Shown one piece after another: positions 8,356-16,866 of a stretch of 64,000 bases of DNA; the stretch's first letter is position 1; each line of letters starts with the position of its first letter. The notes under the pieces were generated by a model, which saw only the letters and a program-made list of their open reading frames with translations, did no database searches and had not been told where the DNA came from. A program made the position numbers and the translations under genes. The stretch comes from Microbacterium murale. GTDB taxonomy: Bacteria; Actinomycetota; Actinomycetes; Actinomycetales; Microbacteriaceae. The stretch covers positions 496,001 to 560,000 of the forward strand of contig NZ_BMCM01000002.1 of NCBI RefSeq assembly GCF_014635185.1. The letters run 5' to 3'.

Positions 8356-8393
8356 GTCTCCAGGGTAGTCGGCCGCAGACTCGTGAGGTGCTG

Positions 8394-8765
8394 TCAGCCC
8401 AGCGGTGCGCGCACCGGGTAGTCCTGGCCCTCCAGGATCACCTGAGCCGCTGCTCCGGTGCCCTGGTTGATCACCACTGGGGCGAGGAGGTTGACGCTCA
8501 CGCCGTCGGCCGCGGGATGGGCGACCACGAGCAGCAGCGCATCATCGGGCGAGTTCAGCGCGAGTTCGGCGGTCTGGTCGTCGGTGAGCGTCGGTGCGTA
8601 CTCATCCAGCACCGTCCGGGGATCGACGAGGTACAGACGCAGTTCGGCGTCCTCTACAGCGCGCAGGGTGAACAGCCCGTCCGAGCCGGCGACCGGAGCC
8701 AACTCGAATTCGACGTGCGGCGCGAGCCCAGGCGGTGGCGCGACGAAGCTCAGAGCTGCGCTCAC
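8394..8765 (-). CDS. fliW: Flagellar assembly factor FliW
   Basis: A 123-residue beta-rich protein that binds flagellin and antagonises CsrA in the known FliW-CsrA partner switch. The ending of the fold is recognisable: LLLVVAHPAADGVSVNLLAPVVIN and the final GQDYPVRAPL. The start is taken as GTG at 8765, overlapping the flgL stop by four bases. It is the last gene of flgN-flgK-flgL-fliW, while csrA lies at the far right end of the locus. Confidence 0.93.
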   Translation of the reverse strand: MSAALSFVAPPPGLAPHVEFELAPVAGSDGLFTLRAVEDAELRLYLVDPRTVLDEYAPTLTDDQTAELALNSPDDALLLVVAHPAADGVSVNLLAPVVINQGTGAAAQVILEGQDYPVRAPLG

Positions 8766-9646
8766 TGGAGGAAGTCCATGAGCGAGGGCTGGAGAACCCG
8801 CGCGTTGACCGCGAGCGCTGAGCGGTACACGAGCTCCTGAGCCTGCAGCCGGACGAGCACCTCGACCGAGTCGACGTCTTCCACGGCGGCTCGGCGGGCT
8901 TCGAGCGAAACCGAATTCTGCACGGCCGCCTCCTTGGCGCGTTCGATCTGTGATTGGCGGGTGCCGACCGCCCCTTGGGCACTGAGCATAGCGGTCAGGC
9001 GGTCGTCGATCTCGTTGAGTCGCGGCCCCACGTTCGTCCCGGAGCGCAGATCGCCGATGATCGTGTCGATCAGTGCGAAGACCGAGCCTGATCCGGTGCC
9101 GAAGACCGCCGCGCCGTCGGTGTCGACTCGAACGGAGGCATTGTCCGAGATCCGGCGCGTGACCTCTGCACCCGGCGCTCCACTGAAGCTGTAGTCCGTG
9201 GCGAACGCCGCACTGTTCGAGGTGCCGGCGAACACCGAACGACCGAGCAGGCGCGTGTTCGCCTTGGCGAGGAGCTCCTCTCGGATGCCCTCCAGCTCCA
9301 CGGCGATCGCCTCTTTCGCCGTCGCATCCATCGCACCGTCGTTGGCGCCCTGCACGGTGAGATCGCGTGCCCGACCGAGAAGTGCGGTACTGGCCGCGAT
9401 GGCGTTGTCGGCGGTGGTCACCCACGCCAGCCCGTCGTCGACGTTGCGTGCGTACTGTTCGTTGCGTCGTTGTTCGGCGTGCAGGTTCAACGCGGCAGCG
9501 GCCGCGGCGGGGTCTTCCGATGGGGCGCTGAAGGCCCGCTGGGAAGTCGCCTGCTGCTGCAGTCGGGCGAGCTCGGAGAGATTCGCCTGCAGATGGCGCA
9601 TCGCCGTCTGCGTCATGGCGGGTGCGGTCACACGAGAGATCATCAT
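8762..9646 (-). CDS. flgL: Flagellar hook-filament junction protein FlgL (HAP3)
   Basis: 294 residues with flagellin-like ends: N-terminal RVTAPAMTQTAMRHLQANL through the SAPSEDPAAAAAALNL signature, and a C-terminal helix RLQAQELVYRSALAVNARVLQPSLMDFL. FlgL forms the distal junction ring between FlgK and the filament. It lies ten bases downstream of flgK. Confidence 0.95.
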   Translation of the reverse strand: MMISRVTAPAMTQTAMRHLQANLSELARLQQQATSQRAFSAPSEDPAAAAAALNLHAEQRRNEQYARNVDDGLAWVTTADNAIAASTALLGRARDLTVQGANDGAMDATAKEAIAVELEGIREELLAKANTRLLGRSVFAGTSNSAAFATDYSFSGAPGAEVTRRISDNASVRVDTDGAAVFGTGSGSVFALIDTIIGDLRSGTNVGPRLNEIDDRLTAMLSAQGAVGTRQSQIERAKEAAVQNSVSLEARRAAVEDVDSVEVLVRLQAQELVYRSALAVNARVLQPSLMDFLQ

Positions 9647-9656
9647 CGTCCTTCGA

Positions 9657-11066
9657 TCAGCGTCCGACGAGGCCCATGCGGTTGATCAGCACGTCGAGGG
9701 CTTCATCGACGGCCGTCATCACGCGGGCTGCGGCCTGGTAGGCGGTCTGGTAGGTGAGCAGGCTGATGGTCTCCTCGTCGCCGTCGACGGCGGCGACCGA
9801 CTGCTGTGCTGACGCGGCTGTGACCGCGCTGGTCTCGGAGACGCGGGAGCGCTGGATGTCGGCTGCGGTGTTGACGCCGAGGCTCGACACCTGTGCCGAC
9901 CAGATCGCGTCCGGCGAGGTGTCTCCTCGTCCGATCTGCGAGATGGCGTCGGCGTTGCCGGCATCCCATGCCCCGCCGCCGGGTGCGGCCAGCGCGAGGT
10001 CCGAGGCAGAGGTCACGGCGACGCGCAGTCCGAGAGCGGCCGGTCCTGTGGCGGACGATGCGAAGAAGTCGCCGCCCGGCTGGCCGGAAGACGTCACACC
10101 CACACGATGCTGGGCGTTCACCGCATCGGCGAGGCTTGTCGCGACCGCGTTGTAGGTCGACGCGAGCTGCGCGAGCATGCCGCCTTCTTCCGCGGGTGCC
10201 AGCACCGAGAGGGTTCCGCCGAGCTCGCCGCCGAGTACGGAGACGGGGATGTCGGATGCCGTGGCCCATGTGACGGCGACTCGCTGGCCGGCATCGATCG
10301 AGGTCGGTCCGCTGAGTGCCAGGTGGCGCGCGTCAGTGCCGGACACGAGGGCGTTGCCGTCGAGGCGCACCGTGAGTGTGCCGTCCTGTTCGATGTTCGC
10401 GCGGGCCCCGGCCAGTCGCGCGACGTTCTGCGCGAGCACGCTGCGCTGATCGATGAGCTCGTTGGCGGAGCGGCCGGATGCGAGTGCGTCACGGATCTCG
10501 CGATTGAGAACGGCGATCTGGTCGGCGGCGGCGTTGACCTGCGAGACGGTGCGGTCAGCGGCCGCGCGCGCCTCTGACCACTGCGTCGAGACCGCGCGGT
10601 AGCCACCCGAGATGTGCGCGGCGAGCTCGGCGGCCGATTCGAGCACGACCGATGCGGCCGCACCGGAATCCGGGGTGTTCGCAAGGTCCTGCCAGCCGGA
10701 CCAGAACTGCGACAGTCGTGCGGACAGACCGTCGGAGGTCGGCTCGGCGAGCGATGCCTCCAGCGTCGTCGCCGAGACCGCACGTGTCGACCAGAAGCCG
10801 GATGCGGCGAGTGTGTCGCGTACGCGAGCGTCGAGGAGGGCGTCGCCGAGGCGGGCGACGCCATCGATCGAGACACCGTGTCCTGGCACGGCTCCGGTGC
10901 TGAAGAGACCGATCTGCGCCACCGCGGCGACGGACGAGGTGACCACGCGCTGCCGCGTGTAGCCCTCGGTCGTCTGGTTGGCGATGTTCTGTCCGACGAC
11001 ATCCATGCCGCGACGCGCCGCAGCCAGTCCGCTGGCAGCCGTATTCAATCCACTGAAAGTAGACAT
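9657..11066 (-). CDS. flgK: Flagellar hook-associated protein FlgK (HAP1)
   Basis: 469 residues. The N-terminus STFSGLNTAASGLAAARRGMDVVGQNIANQ is the rod/hook-family signature, and the C-terminus (EETISLLTYQTAYQAAARVMTAVDEALDVLINRMG) matches FlgK. It forms the proximal hook-filament junction ring. The region between contains beta-rich, Ala/Gly-rich domains of ordinary length. It lies 13 bases behind flgN in a sigma-28-type operon. Confidence 0.96.
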   Translation of the reverse strand: MSTFSGLNTAASGLAAARRGMDVVGQNIANQTTEGYTRQRVVTSSVAAVAQIGLFSTGAVPGHGVSIDGVARLGDALLDARVRDTLAASGFWSTRAVSATTLEASLAEPTSDGLSARLSQFWSGWQDLANTPDSGAAASVVLESAAELAAHISGGYRAVSTQWSEARAAADRTVSQVNAAADQIAVLNREIRDALASGRSANELIDQRSVLAQNVARLAGARANIEQDGTLTVRLDGNALVSGTDARHLALSGPTSIDAGQRVAVTWATASDIPVSVLGGELGGTLSVLAPAEEGGMLAQLASTYNAVATSLADAVNAQHRVGVTSSGQPGGDFFASSATGPAALGLRVAVTSASDLALAAPGGGAWDAGNADAISQIGRGDTSPDAIWSAQVSSLGVNTAADIQRSRVSETSAVTAASAQQSVAAVDGDEETISLLTYQTAYQAAARVMTAVDEALDVLINRMGLVGR

Positions 11067-11079
11067 CGTCTCTTTCCCG

Positions 11080-11562
11080 CTACATCTCGGTGTCGACGAT
11101 GCGCGCTGAATCGTCCCGCGCGCGGTCGCCGTTGGTGGTGTATTCGCCCGTGCTGAGCCCGAGCGCGGCGATCGTCTCCTGCGTGGCTCGCATCACACTT
11201 CCCAGCTGCTCGGCGTTCATGTCGCGCAGCTGCGCGATCTCGGCTGTCAGCTGTGTGAGTGCGTGCAGGTGGTCGGTGAAGACGTCTCGCCATGCACCTT
11301 CCGGAGCCCGCTCGACCAGCTCGGTCAGTGTCGCGCTGTCGAGCGCTCCCCATTCCTCGGCGACGTCCGTGACCGCGACCGCACGCGCGAGCGTGGTGCT
11401 GCGCAGTCGATCGAGCACCTGTTCGATCTCGCGCGACGCATAATTGATCCATTGTGATCTTCCTGCGGCGAGCAGCAGCTGCTGCTCGTCGAGCTTGAAC
11501 AGCAGCATCTCCAGCAGCTCGCGCTCACGCCACAACTGCATCGACAGTTCGTTGGCTCCCAT
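11080..11562 (-). CDS. flgN: FlgN-type export chaperone for FlgK/FlgL
   Basis: A 160-residue, mostly helical protein starting MGANELSMQLWRERELLEML, with the LLEMLLFKLDEQQLLLAAGR heptad pattern characteristic of FlgN. It should hold FlgK and FlgL before export. The ATG at 11562 has a GAGGAAC ribosome site. A longer in-frame extension would run across the promoter into the divergent sigma gene and is rejected. It is the first gene of the leftward operon. Confidence 0.88.
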   Translation of the reverse strand: MGANELSMQLWRERELLEMLLFKLDEQQLLLAAGRSQWINYASREIEQVLDRLRSTTLARAVAVTDVAEEWGALDSATLTELVERAPEGAWRDVFTDHLHALTQLTAEIAQLRDMNAEQLGSVMRATQETIAALGLSTGEYTTNGDRARDDSARIVDTEM

Positions 11563-11627
11563 GGTTCCTCTTCCCCAGCTCTTTTCCCCAGCCGGTGCGC
11601 CGTCAGAAATAAACGCTTCATGAATCT

Positions 11628-11655
11628 CTATCGGCAGCCCTTCGCCTAAGGTTAC
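11628..11655 (-). promoter_or_regulatory. Sigma-28 (FliA)-type promoter for flgN-flgK-flgL-fliW
   Basis: On the minus strand: GTAACC, 14 bases, GCCGATAG. The -10 equals the classical sigma-28 box except the last base, and the TAAC-to-GCCGAT distance equals that of the four other sites in this locus. Expected RNA start is about 60 bases before the flgN ATG. Confidence 0.85.
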
Positions 11656-11774
11656 TATGTGCATTGAGGATGGACAGTTCTCCCCATGGACATATCGCAA
11701 ACCGTGTGATATGGACTTTCTGTTCATTCGTACCCGAACGTCTCGGCGTTCTCCAGAGAGGTGGACAAGGCCCC

Positions 11775-12587
11775 ATGTCGTCGCGCGCCGAGCGCAATCG
11801 CCTCGTTGAAGACAATCTCCCCCTTGTCGGATACCTCGCCTCCGAGACCCATGCTCGGGCAACGCACATCCCTCGCGAAGAACTCGCGGCGGTCGGTGCC
11901 CTCGCCCTGGTCACGGCAGCCGATGCATTCGACCCGACGCTCGGCGTTCCCTTCGGCGCCTATGCGCGCCGACGCATCCTCGGCGCCTTCGCCGACGAGA
12001 TGCGTGCGATGGACTGGGCCTCGCGCGGCATCCGCAAGCGCATCAAGGAGACCACCGCCGTCCGCGACACTCTGACAGCCGGGCTCGGGCGCACCGCGAC
12101 CGTGGCCGAGATCGCCACGGCGATGGCCGTGCCCAAAGACGTGGTCGCCGAGGCACTGACCGATGGCGCACGCACGGTCGTGACGATCGAGGACCCGTCC
12201 GCGCAGGATCTGGCCTCGGTCATCCCGCTTCCGGAGGAGACCGCCATGGTGAGCGAACGCCGGGAGGTTCTCGCACATGCCGTCGCGGCGCTGCCGGAGC
12301 GCATGCGCTTCATCGTGCAGGCGGTGTACTTCGACGAGCGTCCGGTCAAGGAGATCGCCGAGGAACTCGGAGTCTCCCACTCCGCCGTGTCGCAGCATCG
12401 TTCTGAGGCGATGCGCCTGCTGCGCGACGCCCTGGAGAAGTACTTCGCCGATGGCGAGGAACCGGCGACCGTCGCCCGCGTGTCGATGGCGGTGCGCGAC
12501 GCGTTCTTCGCGCGCATCGCCGAAACGGGCAGCAGTCGACTGGCGAACGTCTTCCGCGGATCGCCTGCAGCCTCTGCACTGGCCTGA
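11775..12587 (+). CDS. fliA: Flagellar RNA polymerase sigma factor FliA (sigma-28 family)
   Basis: 270 residues from the ATG at 11775, which has a GGACAAGG ribosome site. Region 2 is seen as NLPLVGYLASETHARATHI...FGAYARRRILGAFADEMR followed by DWASRGIRKR. Region 3 is short. Region 4 carries the helix-turn-helix RPVKEIAEELGVSHSAVSQHRSEAMRLLR split by the usual LPERMRFI lead. The C-terminal 60 residues extend past region 4. It is divergent from flgN and upstream of flagellin. The five GCCGATAG promoters in this window are its likely targets. I see no such box in front of fliA itself. Confidence 0.92.
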   Translation: MSSRAERNRLVEDNLPLVGYLASETHARATHIPREELAAVGALALVTAADAFDPTLGVPFGAYARRRILGAFADEMRAMDWASRGIRKRIKETTAVRDTLTAGLGRTATVAEIATAMAVPKDVVAEALTDGARTVVTIEDPSAQDLASVIPLPEETAMVSERREVLAHAVAALPERMRFIVQAVYFDERPVKEIAEELGVSHSAVSQHRSEAMRLLRDALEKYFADGEEPATVARVSMAVRDAFFARIAETGSSRLANVFRGSPAASALA

Positions 12588-12605
12588 GCACTCGGGTCGT
12601 CACGA

Positions 12606-12633
12606 CTTACGAGCGCGCGCACTCCGCCGATAG
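12606..12633 (+). promoter_or_regulatory. Sigma-28-type promoter for flagellin
   Basis: CTTACG, 14 bases, GCCGATAG. It has one mismatch in the -35 relative to the other sites and a perfect -10. RNA start should lie near 12640, leaving about 50 untranslated bases that include GGAGG eight bases before the ATG and could also hold CsrA-binding GGA motifs. Confidence 0.9.
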
Positions 12634-12690
12634 GTCTGAACGAAGCCCACGGACGGGCTTCGTTCACACCCACTCACGGAGGAACACACA

Positions 12691-13563
12691 ATGGGTATGC
12701 AGATCAACACCAACGTGTCGGCGCTCAACGCCTACCGCAACCTGTCCAACACGCAGAACGACCTGTCGAAGTCGCTGGAGAAGCTGTCCAGTGGTCTTCG
12801 CATCAACCGCGCGGCGGACGACGCAGCCGGTCTGGCGATCTCCGAGGGCCTGCGCTCGCAGGTCAACGGTCTGAACGTCGCGGCCCGCAACGCTCAGGAC
12901 GGCATCTCGGTCATCCAGACCGCTGAAGGCGCCCTGACCGAGGTCCACTCCATCCTGCAGCGCATGCGCGACCTCGCGGTGCAGGGCGGTAGCGACTCGA
13001 ACAACACCGAGTCGCGCGACGCGATCAAGAACGAGGCAGACCAGCTGGGTGCAGAGCTCTCCCGCATCTCGGAGTCCACCAACTTCAACGGCATCAACCT
13101 GTTCCAGGCCGGCACGACCGCGGGCCCCGCAACACTGACCTTCCAGGTTGGATCTGAGGGCAACGCAGCGTCACAGATCGCAGTGGGAACCGTCAACCTC
13201 GGTACAGCTCTCGCCGACGTTGTGACGCTCACCGGCGGCACCGTGGTGGCGGCCGCCGCTGGGTTCACTGTGACCGACGCCACGACCGCGCAGACCACGA
13301 TCGAGAACATCGACAAGGCCATCGTGGCTGTGTCGAAGGGCCGTTCAGAGCTCGGTGCAAACCAGAACCGCTTCGAGTCGACGATCAACTCGCTCAACGT
13401 GTCGGCAGAGAACCTGGGAGCTGCCGAGAGCCGCATCCGCGACACCGACATGGCTGCCGAGATGGTCAAGTACACCGCTGCGAACATCCTGTCGCAGGCC
13501 GGAACGGCGATGCTCGCTCAGGCGAACCAGTCGACCCAGGGCGTTCTTCAGCTGCTGCGTTGA
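12691..13563 (+). CDS. fliC: Flagellin
   Basis: 290 residues, a short flagellin. N-terminal D0/D1 (MQINTNVSALNAYRNL, LEKLSSGLRINRAADDAAGL) and C-terminal D1/D0 (AESRIRDTDMAAEMVKYTAANI, QANQSTQGVLQLLR) are intact. The middle of roughly 80 residues is a reduced, Thr/Ala-rich D2-like segment. It polymerises into the filament. The ATG at 12691 has GGAGG upstream. It has its own promoter and a hairpin before fliD. A second ATG two codons on is possible but worse placed. Confidence 0.97.
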   Translation: MGMQINTNVSALNAYRNLSNTQNDLSKSLEKLSSGLRINRAADDAAGLAISEGLRSQVNGLNVAARNAQDGISVIQTAEGALTEVHSILQRMRDLAVQGGSDSNNTESRDAIKNEADQLGAELSRISESTNFNGINLFQAGTTAGPATLTFQVGSEGNAASQIAVGTVNLGTALADVVTLTGGTVVAAAAGFTVTDATTAQTTIENIDKAIVAVSKGRSELGANQNRFESTINSLNVSAENLGAAESRIRDTDMAAEMVKYTAANILSQAGTAMLAQANQSTQGVLQLLR

Positions 13564-13574
13564 TTCGTCCGTAG

Positions 13575-13611
13575 GTTCCGGGTGGGCGGCAGCCCGTCGT
13601 CCACCCGGAAC
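13575..13611 (+). terminator. Hairpin between flagellin and fliD
   Basis: Perfect 11-base arms GTTCCGGGTGG (13575-13585) and CCACCCGGAAC (13601-13611) surround a 15-base loop. No T-run follows. It may stop part of the transcription or protect the 3-prime end of flagellin mRNA, giving much flagellin and less FliD. Confidence 0.65.
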
Positions 13612-13642
13612 CCGCACCCGTTCCTGATCCGGAAAGGCACCC

Positions 13643-15022
13643 ATGGGTATCGCGCTAGACGGCCTCGTCTCGGGCCTCAACACCACCGAGCTCATCAAAG
13701 CGCTCATGGACGTGCAGGCCATTCCCCGCAATCTGATGAAGGCGAAGGCCGATGACAAGAACGTCATCATCTCGCAGCTCCAGACCCTGAACACCTCGCT
13801 GCAGGATCTCGCAGCCAAGGCGAAGACGGCCGCAAAGGGCGAAACTCTCTCGGCGTTCTCCGCGACCTCGTCCTCGAAGGACGTCACCGTCTCCCTTCGT
13901 CCCGGAGCCGCTGCCCTCACGGCCGACATCGTCGTCGACCGCCTCGCGCAGAAGCACACCGTCGTCACCGCGGCATCCATCGCCTGGCCGGACGCTTCCC
14001 CGACTCTCACCCTCAAGAATGCCGCTGGCGAGCTCCTCGAGATCACCGCAGACTCCACGTCGATGACCGACGTCGCCCGCGCGATCAACACCGCCGGCTT
14101 CGGCATCACCGCGAACGTCGTCGCCGCGGGCAAGGATGCCGACGGCAACCCGCTGCAGCGCCTCCAGCTCGTCGCCGCCGAATCCGGCGAGCAGGGTTCG
14201 TTCAGCGTGTTCCGCGGTGACATGGCCGCCGTCGGCGCGGGCACAGACGTCGCCGCCGCGCCCGGCGCGGCGATCGTCGCGACGGGCGCCGACGCCCAAG
14301 TTCGCCTGTGGGCAGGGACGGCCGCCGAGCAGACCATCACCTCGTCATCGAACACGTTCACCGAGCTGTTCGCAGGAGTCGACGTCACCGTCAGCGCAGT
14401 ATCCACCGAGCCGGTCACCGTCGGTGTCGCCGTCGACGACAAGGCCCGCACAACGGCCGCCGCCGACTTCATCAAGCAGGTCGCGTCGCTCATGACGCGC
14501 ATCGACAACGGCTCCAAGGCCACGGTCGGCTCGGCTTCCGGAGACGCGACCACGCTGGGCGTCTTCACCGGCGACAGCACGATCCGCGCGCTCCGTCAGT
14601 CGCTGGCAGATGCGATTCAGCATCCCATCGACGGCGTCTCGCCGTCATCGATCGGCATCTCGATCGACCGCTACGGCGTACTCACGATCGACGAGACGAA
14701 GTTCGCCGCCGCGCTCGCAGATGATCCGGATGCCGTCACCACGATGTTCACCGGCATCGCCGAGCGCGTGCAGCAGACGACCGAGACGTACTCGGACAAG
14801 TACGACGGTCTGCTCACCTCGCGCATCACCGGGCAGCAGAGCGAGGTCGATTCCCTCGGCGATCAGCTCGAACGCTGGGACATCCGTCTCGAGCAGCGCC
14901 AGGCGACGCTCGAGCGCACCTACGCGCGGCTGGAGACGATGCTCTCGCAGATGCAGTCGCAGTCGTCGTACCTCACTTCGCAGCTGGCGAATCTGCCGAG
15001 CTTCGACACCGGATCGAACTGA
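13643..15022 (+). CDS. fliD: Flagellar filament cap FliD (HAP2)
   Basis: 459 residues. The N-terminal LDGLVSGLNTTELIKALMDV and the C-terminal heptad region (ERWDIRLEQRQATLERTYARLE...LSQMQSQSSYLTSQL) are those of FliD. The middle holds the two conserved FliD domains. It forms the pentameric or hexameric cap that guides flagellin folding. GGAAAGG lies seven bases before the ATG. It is followed at one base by fliS. Confidence 0.96.
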   Translation: MGIALDGLVSGLNTTELIKALMDVQAIPRNLMKAKADDKNVIISQLQTLNTSLQDLAAKAKTAAKGETLSAFSATSSSKDVTVSLRPGAAALTADIVVDRLAQKHTVVTAASIAWPDASPTLTLKNAAGELLEITADSTSMTDVARAINTAGFGITANVVAAGKDADGNPLQRLQLVAAESGEQGSFSVFRGDMAAVGAGTDVAAAPGAAIVATGADAQVRLWAGTAAEQTITSSSNTFTELFAGVDVTVSAVSTEPVTVGVAVDDKARTTAAADFIKQVASLMTRIDNGSKATVGSASGDATTLGVFTGDSTIRALRQSLADAIQHPIDGVSPSSIGISIDRYGVLTIDETKFAAALADDPDAVTTMFTGIAERVQQTTETYSDKYDGLLTSRITGQQSEVDSLGDQLERWDIRLEQRQATLERTYARLETMLSQMQSQSSYLTSQLANLPSFDTGSN

Positions 15023-15023
15023 C

Positions 15024-15416
15024 ATGAACGCGAACGCCGCGCTCCGCGCGCAACAGCGCTACCGTGACGACGCCGTGCTCTCGGCGACCCCCGAGCGGCT
15101 TCTGACGATGCTCTACGACCGGCTGCTGCTCGACATCCAGCGCGGCGAGGCCGCCCAGCGCTCCGGAGACTGGTCCGAGGCCAATGCGCAGCTGCAGCAC
15201 GCGCAGGACATCGTCGCAGAGCTGACCTCATCGCTGTCGAACGACTGGGCCGGCAGTACCGGACTCCGCGCGCTGTACGCCTTCCTCACGCAGACCCTCA
15301 TCGGCGCGAACATCGGACGCGACCCCGAGCGGACGCACTCGTGCCACGAACTCGTCGCCCCGCTGCGTGACGCGTGGCACGACGCCGCCGCGGCGGTCGC
15401 GCAGGTCACGGCATGA
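15024..15416 (+). CDS. fliS: Flagellin export chaperone FliS
   Basis: 130 residues. The conserved helices are seen as YRDDAVLSATPERLLTMLYDRLLLDIQRGE and the C-terminal IGRDPERTHSCHELVAPLRDAWH. FliS binds the flagellin C-terminus in the cytoplasm and prevents premature polymerisation. ATG at 15024 directly follows the fliD stop. Confidence 0.94.
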   Translation: MNANAALRAQQRYRDDAVLSATPERLLTMLYDRLLLDIQRGEAAQRSGDWSEANAQLQHAQDIVAELTSSLSNDWAGSTGLRALYAFLTQTLIGANIGRDPERTHSCHELVAPLRDAWHDAAAAVAQVTA

Positions 15417-15679
15417 CCGACGAGGCCTGGACCGCGCTGCTCGACCGGTTCGAGCGTGATCTCGACGGCGCATCCGGGATCCTCGAGCCGTGGACGGCGC
15501 CGGCGGCTCCGCTCCCCGCTGAGCTCGCAGAGCGCGCCCGCCGCCTGCTGCGGCTCCAGCAGGAGCGGATCGCGCGCACGCGTGCAGAGCTCGACGACGT
15601 GCGAGGCCAGCTCGACGCGCTGCGCCGCGTTCCCGCCGCACGGCCCGACGTCCCGGCGTACCTCGACGTCGACGGCTGA
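15413..15679 (+). CDS. Small coiled-coil protein in the FliT position
   Basis: 88 residues from an ATG overlapping the fliS stop by four bases. The middle is a basic, heptad-like helix (ERARRLLRLQQERIARTRAEL) and the end is Pro/Asp-rich. FliT proteins are short helical chaperones for FliD, encoded after fliS. Position and shape support a FliT-like role, but sequence similarity is not recognisable by eye, so no symbol is given. Confidence 0.7.
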   Translation: MTDEAWTALLDRFERDLDGASGILEPWTAPAAPLPAELAERARRLLRLQQERIARTRAELDDVRGQLDALRRVPAARPDVPAYLDVDG

Positions 15680-15727
15680 GACGTCGACGGTCCCGCTGAC
15701 GCGATTCCCAGCATCCTGAGAGCGCTC

Positions 15728-15755
15728 CTAACGAACCCTGCCGACCGGCCGATAG
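15728..15755 (+). promoter_or_regulatory. Sigma-28-type promoter for the flgB-flgE operon
   Basis: CTAACG, 14 bases, GCCGATAG: the best copy of the motif in the window. RNA start is expected near 15762, upstream of both possible flgB starts. This places class-II basal-body genes under the FliA-type box as well. Confidence 0.92.
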
Positions 15756-15830
15756 AGCACTCAGAGCAGGGAGCGCTCGACTGACTCGGCCATGGATCGG
15801 CCGCACCACCCACCGACGGGAAACGGGTTC

Positions 15831-16172
15831 GTGTCTGATTCAGTGACCATTTCCGCTCTCACGAGCGCGTTGGACGGTCTCGCTTTGCGCCAGCGTGCCA
15901 TCGCCGACAACATCGCCAACATCAACACCCCGAACTATCACGCCAAGCGCGTGCAGTTCGAGGAGGCGCTCGCCGATGCCGTGGCATCCGGCGACGGCCG
16001 CGTCTCGGCCACGATCGGCGAATCGCTGGAGCCGACGCGCCTGGACGGCAACAACGTCAACCTCGACACCGAGACGCTCTCCAGCATCGACACCATGCTG
16101 CGCTACCAGTTCGCCACGCAGGCAGTGAACGGGTCGTTCTCCTCGATGCGCACCGCGATGAGGACGTCATGA
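15831..16172 (+). CDS. flgB: Flagellar basal-body rod protein FlgB
   Basis: 113 residues from GTG at 15831. The core ALTSALDGLALRQRAIADNIANINTPNYHAKRVQFEEAL is the proximal rod signature. An ATG at 15792 would add 13 unconserved residues rich in Pro and His. The GTG has a purine-rich region before it and gives the usual FlgB length. It builds the proximal rod with FlgC. Its stop overlaps flgC by four bases. Confidence 0.95.
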   Translation: MSDSVTISALTSALDGLALRQRAIADNIANINTPNYHAKRVQFEEALADAVASGDGRVSATIGESLEPTRLDGNNVNLDTETLSSIDTMLRYQFATQAVNGSFSSMRTAMRTS

Positions 16173-16561
16173 CCTTCGACGCCATAGGGATCGCCGGCAC
16201 CGGGCTCACCGTGCATCGCAAATGGCTCGATGCCATCAGCGACAACATCTCCAACATCAACACCGTCTCGTCGACGAACGGCGAGGCGTTCCGACAGCGA
16301 TACGTGCTGGCCCAGACCAGTGCGGACTCCCCCGGCGTCTACGTCGCGGGTACTGCGCTCGGCAGCGCCGAAGGCCGCCTCGTGCACCAGCCGGATCATC
16401 CGCTCGCCGACGCGGACGGCTACGTGCGCTACCCCGACGTCGACCTCGGTGACCAGATGAGCCAGCTCATCCTCGCCCAGCGCGGGTACCAGGCCAGCGC
16501 TGCGATCGTCGATCGGGCGCGCAACGCATACGAATCCGCCCTGCAGATCGGACGCAACTGA
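16169..16561 (+). CDS. flgC: Flagellar basal-body rod protein FlgC
   Basis: 130 residues. The N-terminal AIGIAGTGLTVHRKWLDAISDNISNINTV is the rod-family signature, followed by VYVAGTALGSAEGRLVHQPDHPLADADGYVRYPDVDLGDQM and the C-terminal helix LAQRGYQASAAIVDRARNAYESAL. Proximal rod component. Its TGATG junction gives a one-base overlap with fliE. Confidence 0.95.
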   Translation: MTFDAIGIAGTGLTVHRKWLDAISDNISNINTVSSTNGEAFRQRYVLAQTSADSPGVYVAGTALGSAEGRLVHQPDHPLADADGYVRYPDVDLGDQMSQLILAQRGYQASAAIVDRARNAYESALQIGRN

Positions 16562-16866
16562 TGGCATCCATCCCCGGCATCGAGGGCATCTCCTCGGCCC
16601 TCTCGCTCCCCTCCACCTCGGTGGCGCAGCCGGCCGCCGGCGACGATTCGGCCTTCGCGACGAGCGTCACGGGCGCGATCGACGAACTGCGTGCCCTGCA
16701 GTCCGAATCCGACACGCTCAAAGTCGCGGCCGTCACAGGCGACCTCGACGACATCCACTCGGCCATGATCGCGTCATCGCGCGCCGCCGTCACGCTTGAA
16801 CTCGTCGCCGCGGTGCGCAACAAGGGCGTCGATGCATTCAACGAGATCATGAGGATGCAAGCCTGA
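16561..16866 (+). CDS. fliE: Flagellar hook-basal body complex protein FliE
   Basis: 101 residues, the usual size. The C-terminal DDIHSAMIASSRAAVTLELVAAVRNKGVDAFNEIMRMQ is the FliE signature; the N-terminal half is variable. It links the MS ring to the proximal rod. It overlaps both neighbours by one base. Confidence 0.95.
   Translation: MASIPGIEGISSALSLPSTSVAQPAAGDDSAFATSVTGAIDELRALQSESDTLKVAAVTGDLDDIHSAMIASSRAAVTLELVAAVRNKGVDAFNEIMRMQA

Noticed and set aside
11563-11862. N-terminal extension of FlgN
   Set aside because: It would run across the sigma-28 promoter and into the divergent fliA gene; ATG 11562 has a good ribosome site.
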